In this document: piece by piece, positions 1-10,683 of the stretch | How the letters are laid out: each line of letters starts with the position of its first letter | How positions within the stretch are numbered: the stretch's first letter is position 1 | Notes under the pieces: model-generated | The model's database searches: none | What the model saw: the letters and a program-made list of their open reading frames with translations, nothing else | What the model was told of the DNA's origin: nothing | NCBI GenBank assembly: GCA_932521025.1 | Contig: OW051473.1 | Coordinates: 4,402,001-4,466,000, forward strand | Source of the DNA: Oscheius onirici | Taxonomy: Eukaryota > Nematoda > Chromadorea > Rhabditida > Rhabditidae | Direction: 5' to 3' | Length of the DNA: 64,000 nt | Program-made: the position numbers and the translations under genes

Positions 1-655
1 AGCCATAAATTAAATTTGTTCAAACTCAGCTTTAAGGGAAAGGACGCTAATGTTAATCTTTCTGTACCCAATCCGGGGCTAGGGTAATTATTGAAGAACA
101 CGCGGCCGTAAAAAAAAAGTTAAACCCAACATATTAGAGGCTTTTACGTGTGTGATTCGTTTTCGGAGGAATCATTTTCTCACGGATAAAATATCGCACA
201 ACAGTTCCTTTGTCTGTCAGACACCGACAAAAGCAGACCGCTGGCATTACTCGCAGAACTTTTGTGGCACCGCCCCGTTATTCATAGGCGCGCAGAGATC
301 TTTCACAACTACGACTTTCTTTCTGCATCGGCAGTACTGTCGACAGAGTTTGGTAGCAACAGAGAATACGCTTCTATTGCACTAATCTCTGTTTGCAGTT
401 GACGCTGTCTATCTCAACTGCCAAAAATGAACTACTACCAGTTTTGAATGTAAACCGGTCCTTTTCTTGCTGTTCTGCACAGAAACAAAGTAGTAGGTTT
501 ACAATTTTAGAATTTAGTAGGTAAGAACTTTATTACGGACTAAACTAACATTGTCGCATAAAAAACGGATTTGAAAATTCGAATGAATGATAGAAGAGAT
601 CGAATACACGCATCTTCGGATAACTGACTTGATCTTCTTCCATGATTTATGAGAA
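1..655. other. No gene recognised (left edge)
   Basis: I see no convincing exon in this stretch. The longest open frame, near 152-385 on the plus strand, has a composition that does not look like protein and no splice partners. The right end abuts the stop of the minus-strand RVxF protein gene, so part of it should be that gene's 3' UTR. Confidence 0.4.
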
Positions 656-1689
656 CTAAAACAAACATTTGAATTTAGAAAAACAATAACCTACATGAAC
701 ACGACGGACGGGGCGTTTAGGAGCTTCCGAAGTACTAGCAGTCTCCACTTCACTAGTATTTTCCACCGCGGAATGATCTTCTTCACCAGGATCGAATCTC
801 TCCAAAGCGATGTATTTGAGTAGACGCAATGGCTTGTCCGGGTGAAGTTTCTAATATATTAAAATAGAACAAGTAGGGCAACAGGCCAGCCTGGCCTAGG
901 CATCAGTGGCGTAGTATCAGCGCGCTCAACTAGTCACCCGAGCGGGTTCGAGTCCGTGCCAACATTTTTCAGTTTGCCCACGTCGATGCTTCAGACCGAC
1001 ACACACAGAACCGGATAAACTTGAAAATATAGTTAATTTACTGCAACATTCTTTCCAATTTTCGATTTTGCCCGTGTATTCTATTCTTTCATAGAAAACC
1101 ATTAAAACAGCATCACCACCAAAATGATAACAGCATGGATTGTGCCACATTTTTTGAATAAAAAAGATGGAAAATAGAAGTATAAACCACTCACGTTCCA
1201 TTGGTATTCGCACCAAAGATCTTGGGCTTTCTGCTGATCTTGCTTTGAAATTTCGACGCAGAACTCTCCTTCCTTGGGGGTTTCATCGTCTTCCTCACTA
1301 GAAAACACCAATAACTCAGAAAAAGGTATTGCTCACGCCTGTTCAGGGGAAGACGCTTCGGGAACGCCGAGATTCTTAGAAACTCTGGAAACTTTCTGTA
1401 TTTTATCATTAAAATGAGTGAAGCAAAATATAGAAAAAACTCACTCTAGAACAGGCGTTTGCTCTCTTGGAGGACTTGGTGGCGGAGGAGTTGCCACTTT
1501 TGGCAGAATCAGCTGAAGCACTCCCATGTTTGGGGCCATATCTTCATTGAATCCGTCTTGTCCGAAACGGACGCGTCTCTTCTTGAATGGTATATTCTTT
1601 TCGGCTTCCAGTAGACGATTCTGTTCGTCTTCCTCGTTTTTCTTCTGTTGTAATCTGGCGATCTCATTAGGACTCTTCATTCTTGGCAT
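656..1689 (-). CDS. Small acidic protein with PP1-docking RVxF motif
   Basis: Four minus-strand exons join in frame: about 1689-1444, 1390-1335, 1302-1198 and 849-656. Start ATG is at 1689-1687 and the TAG stop at 658-656. The first exon begins MPRMKSPNEIARLQQKKNEE, then has a basic block FKKRRVRFGQDG and a proline-rich tail. RVRF preceded by basic residues matches the consensus by which regulatory subunits dock on protein phosphatase 1. The middle is acidic (EEDDETPKEGE) and the C-terminal part contains LHPDKPLRLLKYIALERFDP, which I do not recognise. The last exon may instead splice at GTAGGT near 690, giving a different tail. Phase agrees at all three introns, which supports one gene. Role as a PP1 regulator is an inference from the motif only. 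Confidence 0.6.
889..976 (+). repeat. tRNA-like Pol III element in an intron
   Basis: Inside the last intron of the RVxF gene, on the opposite strand, lies an A-box-like stretch TGGCGTAGTATC near 908-919 and a perfect B-box consensus GGTTCGAGTCC near 945-955, followed by a TTTTT run at about 964-968 that could end Pol III transcription. The predicted acceptor and T stems do not pair well, so it is not a normal tRNA. It is best read as a tRNA pseudogene or a tRNA-derived SINE head. Confidence 0.5.
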
Positions 1690-1990
1690 AGTGAATAAGG
1701 AAAGTTTTGGGCAAATTTCAGTCGCTTTTTGTGTGGAACGCGTCCTCAGCGGCGAACGGCAGCGTTGCAGTCAGAGCGCGCTTACCCAAAGGGTCAAGAG
1801 ATGCAGCTGAATATCCATGCCAGTCTAATTTGAATTTGGTGTGAGTGCGAATTTCAACGAGGAGAAATAATTTAATATGAAACAAAGATAAACATGTGCT
1901 AAGCAGAAATGACACATTCAACACGAGTGAGCTGTTGGACAGCTCGAGATCACAAAATGTACTGGCAAGGCGATGTCACTGGGTAAGTTT

Positions 1991-4900
1991 TCAGAAGATT
2001 GTACTCTGCTGATGTAGTTTCTTCACGCTCATTGTTCTTCTGTGTGACTGGACACATCCAAATGTTAGTAGATCGCGGAAACAACGTCGAAAGTCACCAT
2101 TGTACATGGTATAGATGATAGGATTCAGCACCTGAAATTCTTTTAATTTCGGATATAAAGTTAAACTGACCGAATTCGAATACCCTAACCATAAGAAGAA
2201 TTCGTTCATTAGGCCAAATGTTGTCGTCTTACTCAATTTTATTGCGAAGACTTCTATTAGGTATAAAACAAAGAACGGCATCCAGCAAATAATGAAACCT
2301 TAAATTATTTTCTATTAAATGAAGAGAAAACTAGTACCTAGCACCACAATACCGATAGTTTTCAGCGCCTTTCTTTCTCGCAAATAGACCATTTTCTCTT
2401 TGCTTCCTCTCACCACTTTGCCAGGTCCGTTCATCTGATAGTGTTCATGAGCCTTCAATATATTTCTTCACCAATTCTTTTGTCATTTTACCTTTTGAAG
2501 AAGATTGTTTGGTTGAAGACGCGAATGTACTGCCTGGGCTTTTCTGGCCATTTCCGGTACATAGGTGGTTACTTCAGTGTTCTTCCGCAGCGGCGGTTTC
2601 TCCTGAAAAGCACAGGGCTTTAAAACATTCTAATAGTCGTTCGAATATAATCGAATAACAAAAATAAACTCACTGTGACGGAATTGGCCAGATCAGCCAT
2701 CGAGTGACATTCTCTTTCAAATCCTCGCGCAGCCTCAGAGAGATGAGAACAGTTCGCCACGTCTGGTTGGTAGTTAGAGTTGGCATTGTCAACCAACTGC
2801 TTGCTCTGGAAAATCTTATGTTTAAAACTGAAAAACAAAATACAACCTCCATGCTGTCGCCGTTCGGAGGTGAATCTTCACAATCTGTCGATTCTACACG
2901 TGAATCTTTTCTGCCGATCGTGTCGTGCCTACTGAAATGAGCGACTATGCAACGCGACTATTCTCAAACCTGTTGTACTCGATGGGTCGGACAGAATAGT
3001 TGACTCTTCCAGTATTGTTAACTTGGATTCTTGTCCTTGCATGTGGAGCACTCGATGTTCTTATATTGTTTCTGAGATTTCGTTGTTGCTGCTTGGCAAG
3101 TCTGTTGCTCAGTCTGCATGTACCCAAGGATTGTCGCATCAGAGATTCACGTTCAGATGCTACCCGAAATATTTTGAAATACACCGAAAGCATAACCTGA
3201 AAGTTGGCATCAGTAAGCTTATTTCATATGAAATTACCAGAAGCGGAATATAGAAACTGCCTAGAGCACTATATATACGATATGGAACGGACGCTGAATA
3301 TGCACATGTGAATCCCGTCTGTGTGGAGTTATTTTCGATCGCCTGAAATGTCGAGTTACTTGTTTTCGACTAAAGATCATACCTCTTGGCGCCGTTTCTC
3401 CTGCTGCTCTAATAAACTCCAACCCGGAACAAACCAAGGGGGACTACACACAATTAGTGAAAGGATCCATACAGAGGACAAAAGACCAGCTGCCATCTTC
3501 TTCGACCTGAAAAAAGAAAGTAATTAATTTTCAGAACCGCTCAAAGAATGCCACGACGTCAAATGTCTCTAAGCCACTGTCTCTCAGAAAGGTAGTTTCC
3601 CAGTGTAGAAAGGATCCAAAAACAATGAAAGTTCTTCAAATCGCTTAATTTACTTATGACGGCTAAATTAAGTTCCGTAGAACAAGGAAGATCCAGGGCA
3701 AGAATCTCTGACGTTGGAACTATATTTTGAAATGTATAAAAGTTCCCCAAACCTATAATTCCAGTTCCAATAACGGCATTGTTGGCCCAGTCTCATAATC
3801 GTACTCCACCCACAAACGGATGTGATTAAAAGCGTGATATTGACACATCGCTGTTTTTATATGGACAAAAGATTCACGAAAAGGCCAAAATTACCTCGTC
3901 CGTGGATATTTTAACGGTGATGTAATAGCCATATATCTGTCTAAGCTGATAACACAGAGATTTAATATGCTGGCCGTGCAGAGAAGAACATCTGATGTAG
4001 CCCAAAGGCCACAAAGAAATTGTCCTGAAACATGACAATATCAATCTTAACTTAGATTTCTTTACCTAATGGCCAGTGATGTTGATGAAGTAGGTCTAGT
4101 AAAGACATGGGCATCACTACCAAGCCTACAAGAAGATCTGCAGTAGCCAAGGATGTCAACAAAATGTTTGTGAATGTCCTCATCCGTTTGTAGACGATGA
4201 CTGACAGCACTACCAGGACATTACCAAAGATTGTCATCAGTATCAAAATAACCTGAAACGTTTTTCGTTCTAATGATCTTTCTAAGTTGATGAATTCTTT
4301 TCTCCCACAATATTATGAAGCATCACATTGACTTTCAGATTTTATGCACACGTCTCGCGGAACCGAATTAACAGGCTCCCGTAATTCGGGTCAGAAATCC
4401 CGCAGCCGGCTTCACAGAGCAGCTACTCTCTTTGCACTACATGTTGAGCGTTAATTGGACAGCAGAAATTGCTTTGCCGAGGAGAAAAAACGGCTGTTCC
4501 GCTACTTTAATTTTCTAGTTTTAGAAAAAGTCAACAGTTTTTCAACTGAGCACATATTAAAACAAATGTGAATGCCCCCTTTTAACGGCTTGAAGATGTT
4601 GCGAGAGGGTTCAATCATGTACAAATTGGATTGTGGCACCAAGTTTTGCTAAATAAAATCAAACTGTCATGTGCAGCCTCGACAAGTCTAAATTAAGGTC
4701 TTAAGCTCCAGGCTACGTTCTTTTCTGTGTGAATGAAAAGCTAAGACTTCTTCGCAAAATTTAGTTTTCTCGGTCAAACATTTAGCCGATGTTGCGCTGC
4801 GATTCGACAGAGGGAGGGCAGCGGAAATTCGCTCTGATGCGCGTATATTTCCTGCCAAAGGGCTCTAGCTCCCAGGAATCTTGTGCACCCGTAAAACTTT

Positions 4901-5342
4901 TCCGAGGCGATGCGACATACCAGTCCCAGAGCAATAAAGACGTCGTGTAGACCAAGGCACAAATCTGTCGGCGTTAAGAGATTGGAAAAAAGGTTGTTGA
5001 ATGGTACTGCTGCAGTGTCGTTTGGAACGGTTGACGATGTTCCCGCCCAGGTCACCGGAGCCCCCTGGAAATTTAAGAATTAAACAATTATATAAAAACT
5101 TTTCGATCAATTGTAAATGACCAACCTCAGGTCTCACGCTAACTTTGGTAGATAACCCTCTTAGAACTGATTGAATATAAAGGAGCACGCTCCAAGCCAT
5201 CCGCTATCTCTTTAAGGAATCTCCCCATTTAGCGGAGTTCCAGAGCTAATTTTCTGCCTATATCAAAAGACGCGCGATTAACATTGATGCAGGTAGAAGA
5301 AGGGGGACGCCAGATGGGACTGAGGGGGCGGGCACTCACCAT
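1991..5342 (-). CDS. Biogenic-amine G-protein-coupled receptor
   Basis: Class A receptor for a monoamine, acting at the plasma membrane. About twelve exons can be chained in frame: 5342-5340 (ATG only), 5064-4921, 4252-4066, 4024-3895, 3506-3383, 3342-3238, 3196-2970, 2931-2847, ~2813-2673, ~2602-2494, ~2452-2339 and ~2298-1991 with one more intron in TM7. TM1 ends in [22 protein letters not shown]2 has [16 protein letters not shown]3 has an aspartate at about residue 123 in [12 protein letters not shown], the amine counter-ion, then DRY at about 140-142. TM4 carries [12 protein letters not shown]5 [17 protein letters not shown]6 [13 protein letters not shown]7 [16 protein letters not shown]. 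The third cytoplasmic loop is long (roughly 150 residues), which is common in Gi-coupled D2-like, tyramine and octopamine receptors. Ligand among dopamine, tyramine, octopamine and serotonin cannot be fixed from sequence by eye; a D2-like type is my first guess. Confidence 0.9.
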
Positions 5343-8300
5343 GTTCAACGGGGCCGGAAGCTCGTGCGCAGTTCTGAAAACAAACTCTGTTAGATGCCAT
5401 AGTAAAAAGAACAGCAAAAGGATAAGAAGAGCTGTCGTCCGGCGGATGAATATGACAGGATTAAGGACAGAGCTCAGAATAAGCTGATAAGAAAGGGGCT
5501 CGTAGACGCGGAGATAGATTACATATTCACAAAAGACTAAAAAAGTAAGCTCTTCAAATGCGAAAATACCAATGTCCAAAATTAATAACGAAAGACAGTC
5601 GGCATGATTCTCCAAACGGCAATGTGCAAAGCAGACAAACAAAAAACTACAGAGAAAAACGCAGACTTGATTTACGAAAAAGGGAAATCGCATTTACTAG
5701 TATATCTTAAAATAAGCACACAATTATGGTCTTCTAGAATAACGTTTGCAGCAGAGTTTCGAGGAATGAGGGCAACGTTTCACAGACAATTTTAGCAGCT
5801 CTCAATTATCTTTTCTGTTGGCCGTCAGTTTGTGTGTCTGCACATTGAAAAAATAATAGACTCTCTTGAAGATTCTGTCTCATCCCCAATTAAAATTTGT
5901 TTTTGTCATCAGTCGTTCTCATTGACAGGCTGTGCGACTCGCAGACGAAATTGAGCCGCGTCGTCTTTCCGTAAAAGTAGCGTAGGCGCTCAACACGACA
6001 GCCATGACGGCAAAAGGCCGGTCGAAAAGGGATAGAGAGATGGGTGAAGAGCGATCTTGCAACGGCAAGTGATTATCATAACGGAAGTGCAGATGAGAGA
6101 AACTTGCCAACGTGCTCATCGGAAAAGTCTTGTGTCGGAATAATTAGTGCTCGAATTGGGCCTTTTATCGCCTTATACATGAAGAGCGTCTGGAAGAACC
6201 CTTAGCGCCGACGAACGTTTTTGCAAGAGTAATCTAAAGTGCCCACCAGCAATTATGCCAAAAACAAAGTGAACTTTTCTTTATAATTTCCAAAAAAGAA
6301 AATGACGTCCAAAGAAGGAACAATTCCGGAAATTACAGCATAGAACAGCTCAAGATGTACTGATGTTGTGGGATGTAAACCGATGATAGTCTGATGCAGT
6401 CACTTTAATGGCTTCATAAGCTGTCTATAAATTCTGCCCGTACCATGAACTAGATAATAACAAAGTTGCCTCGAACAGGAAATACATGCGAAATCTGATG
6501 GAATATCGCTTTTGTCATTGAAACATAGGGAGACATATGGAAATTTAAATTTTTTACCGAGGTTATGAAGGAGGAAGCCAGATTTGAGAAGTCCTATATG
6601 CTCAGTCTAGAAAAAGGATTATGGTTAAGTTCAAACAGGTTCTTCCGGATAAAGCATTCAAAGAAGGCTACTCCATGAATACTTTTTTATTTGCAGACAA
6701 CTAATAACCAAGAGGAACGAGCGCCCCCACGACTAGGAAGCCGAAATGAGTGGAATGAGAAATAATGGTTGCAAATAGCGTGGAACGACTTGGTTTTGGC
6801 TGTTAAAGTTAAGTTCAGAGTGAGAGTCGTGCATAGTTGATAGCCACTCATGCAACAGAAAGACAGACTAAGAGGCCGAAAAGCCGGATCTGAATTCAGA
6901 TGAGGAGAGATATGAGACCACTTTCTTCCGAGCGAGATTTCTGGTCACTTTTGAATTAATTCGCGGGGCATTCTTGCTTCCAAAAAAGTTTTAAGAATAT
7001 ATTTATTCAAAATTTACATTTGAACGATGCAATTTTTGGTGCAATGTCTGTTTAAACTATGTCGAAAACGCCTAAAATGGCCGTCATAATGACTTCGTAC
7101 GAAAACTGAGACTAGAGCTAAACTAATCGTCATCGTCTCTATTTTCGTCGAACGGAAGTGGCTCCTTCTCTGACTCTCTAATTGAGCATTAAATAAGAGC
7201 CACCGAAAGCAATTACTACATCTTCCTTTAGAGCCAGCCGCCCTGTAAGAAACAACGAGATGAGAGAGCTGGACATGGACCAGAAAGTTCTGCGAAATTA
7301 GGAAGGTTTGCAGTTAGAGTCGATGTTTGATATCGGGAGCTGTCACTTAGAGCAAGTTCGATACTACTCGTCTCGTTGACATGAGGGCACAAGAAGTCTT
7401 GAGTTGGCCGAAAATGTGTGAGAAAAAGTGCAAAGAGAGGCTGGTAGTAGGAATGATTGGATTCCTCGCTAACAGAGCTAATGAAAAGGAAAACGCGATT
7501 TGGAAGCCAGATTCGGATAACCACAATATAAATGTTGACAACTTGAGTGGGGAAACAGCTCGAAAAGTTATTTGTTCTTCTTTTCAAATAGTAAATGGAA
7601 CACCGCGGAACTAGCCTTTAAACCACGTGCTGTCAAATTTCGAGTGTCTTCTCAAGGTGCGACTTTGTGCGCTTTGTAATTGAAGCATAAATCGTCAGTG
7701 ACGCAAAATTCACAGCCGGCTGAACTGGAGACACAATAAAATGGAGGTGTGCGTTCTCCCCCGTGTTGGACAGAGATTAAACTCTCTAATGGAGGTCTTA
7801 TTTTGTCTAGAAAAAAGTGTATTACTTTGGGTAAAGTTGATTAATAATTGTTTATAAACCGTATAAGAATGAGGGTAAGAAGTAGCGAAAACAAAGAGAG
7901 AAGGTCGGAAAAAATAGCTGATCGGTGTTCATAAGTGAGATGTGATACTCGTGATCAGCAAGAGAGACTCAGAGTATTTTGGAAAACACAAACTGGAGTT
8001 CAAATTGCCTCAGAGAGTATTGATGGGGTGTCGTGTTTCTGTTCTCGTGTTTCTCTCCATGAATTCTCCGAAATAACAAATTTGTCAATAAATTTTCACT
8101 TTCTCTAGATGTACTGCAGATTTGAACTTGTTCTTTATGAAACGTCTAAGCTTGTTGGGATAACAAAACGAGCAAAGGACAAAGAATCCAGACTGCATCT
8201 GACTTCTCCGAGTAACGGAAATCGAGAATAGATTGCTAGAACAGAGAAGAAACGTTTGGAGCAAAATACTTCCGTTACCAGATAGTGTTTGTCGACAATT

Positions 8301-10683
8301 TCTTTACGGAGGTAGGTTCATAACGAACCCAGAAGCAAAAAAGGTCTGTCTCACATTGTTCGCATGGCAAAAACCGAGTCAATCTGCCTTAGATCACATT
8401 TCCTCGGATTCGTTATAAACTGGTAAGTCTTTTCTCGAGTTTCAAGGCGCTAGTGAAAAAAAGTCATTAACGGCAAGAGGTCACATGTAACGGAAGCATT
8501 TGGCTCTAGGAATCAAAAATTTGATCCATGACGTTAGAAGAAAACTACTTTCGGTGTTAAGGACCTTATGCTGAAACCAATAAAAACTCAACCTAGCCGG
8601 ATTTAGCCAGCGAAGCATGAAACAGTTGGACACTGGTCGCAAAACACAGTTTTAGGTGAGGCGAACAATTGAACTAAAACCGAACCTAAAGGCGGTATTT
8701 TTGAAATATTTAACTGCTAGAAGAGGAATTTTCGAATGAGGTAAAATTGAAAAAAGGAACGAATCAGATGAGAGAAGAGTTCACTGCGATGATTGACTCC
8801 AAGAGGAAATTTGACAACAAAGTTTAAAGGCTACAATGTGACGACGAGCGCAACTCATCAAAATCAGCACTTTGTGAATTGAGCGGAAAAAGCTTCGAGC
8901 TTACTTCACTACAAAATATGATTAATACGCACGTTTCACGCACAGCCTACATAATACATTGCTCATTAACAGCTTAATAGACGGTCGTCCGGCACAAACA
9001 AACCCAGAAATGTTCTTCAAAGACTCGTTTCATTACGACTCGTCTCAAAAACTAATATGAAGTAGCCAAAGGAATTCTCAGTTCATAACTTGAGCAAATA
9101 TTACGCCTGCTCAAAATAGCCGCCAGGCCACTATCGTAAGTGTATTTTGCTGCTGAAAGTCTTTTGGAAGCTCTTGACTCATGAACGGCAGATTGTCTTC
9201 TGAGAAAGATAAGACGTAGAGGCAGATGCTAAAAGATAGAGAGAAGGATTGTAATTCTACGAATTGCCACTGATCCAGTCAAAGAGCAACATGGGAAACT
9301 ACGTAAGTAGGCAGAAGGAGCGATGTAAAATGCACTAATATACGAGTTGTTGGATTGACAACTGATGCCTCGATTTACTACTGTTAAGTGAGAGAGAGCA
9401 TGGTGAAAAAAAATTAATTGGCTTTTATTGCCGTGGCCGCAACGAAGGGTGGAGTTAATTGAAATCTGCATAAGAGTCGAAAGTATGGCAATGAAATGCG
9501 GAACTGAGTTCGCGTTTCCGCAAACATCATAATTAAAGCCAAAAATGAAACTGGTAGTGCTAACCCTGTTTCATGGAACGAGCTGACCTGAAGTGTCAGT
9601 GTTTACACAAACAATTAGCTGTTCCAAGGAATCTCACAAACAGCCCACAGATTATGAGTAAGGATAAGAGACCAGTGGTAGCCAGCAAAATGTCAAATAG
9701 AAGAGGCTGTACTGTCAGTTGGAACGAGAAGATCTATCTTCGATGAGAGATGCCAAATCCCTGGAGACGCCTACCTTTCGTAGTAGTAGTTCCGTCGACT
9801 CGAAAAACAGAGATTTGTTTTGAAAAGCTTATTGTTTAGAGCGTTGAGCAATTGACTTAAACACTTGTTACATGATGCATGGCTGACCCGGAAGGACCAA
9901 CTAGAGGCTTACACTCGCCTCGCAACCGGCATATATTTGTAGTATACGTTCAACAGAAGCAGAAGAGGATAAACCGAATTGGATGTGCGTCAAAAATTGG
10001 GGGGACGCTCTGGGATAATTGGCACATTCAGTGTGCTCTTCTTGTTCCACAATCGAATAAGTCGCAGAGGAATTGAGAACAATCGCCGAGTGATTGACAT
10101 CGCGTTTTCACCAAGCAAAAATAGGGATAGGCAAGATCGTGTGCTCTTGTCGTAGGTGTCCTTCTGATTTTTTTTTTCGGAAAATAGTTTTTATTAAAGC
10201 GGAAACTGTAGAAAATGATTGTCGCGTTCGACAAAAGGGTAAAGAATGAAACAAATAGTTATACTAAAAACCTTAAAATCAATGAAAAAATGTGAAGAGG
10301 GAGGATCACATAAGCTCACGGTTATTAAACGCAGAGAAGATGTGAGAGGGGAGAGAAGAAACAACCACAAGCAACATTAAAGGCAGAAAGGCATTTTGGT
10401 TCCTAATCACAATCCTTACAAGCTGGGGGTTTACTTCAACCAACGACCATTTCTATATACCCGCATTTTCGTACGTAACCGAAAAATGGTCGATATGCGA
10501 AAAACGAGCTGAAAAAGCTATAACTGTAAAGGGCAGAGTTAGAAAGAAAGAAAGAAAGATAGGGGCGGAAGACCAGTTACAAAGAAATCAAAGGGCGTAG
10601 TACCACAAAATTTGGAGAGATACCTCGTGGAGGGGACTGAGCTAGAGTTAAAGAGGAGAAAACCTTAGGGAAAAGACAGCAAA
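5343..10683. other. Gene-poor stretch between GPCR and SLC16
   Basis: No open frame here looks like a coding exon on either strand, apart from a likely 5' untranslated exon of the GPCR near 5340-5375. Longest frames (for example minus strand 7228-7587) have erratic composition and no splice partners. Short simple-sequence patches occur, such as GAAA-type repeats near 10541-10560 and a T run at 10169-10178. It probably holds upstream regulatory DNA of the receptor, but nothing specific can be named. Confidence 0.4.

Noticed and set aside
889-976. Functional tRNA gene
   Set aside because: A and B boxes are fine, but acceptor and T-stem pairing fail.
5229-5693. 154-codon minus-strand frame upstream of the GPCR
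   Set aside because: It covers the GPCR 5' exon and intron in another phase; the ATG|GGGGCT splice gives the better protein.
7228-7587. 119-codon minus-strand open frame
   Set aside because: Composition looks random, no splice partners or family pattern, and the overlapping frames on both strands are equally open.
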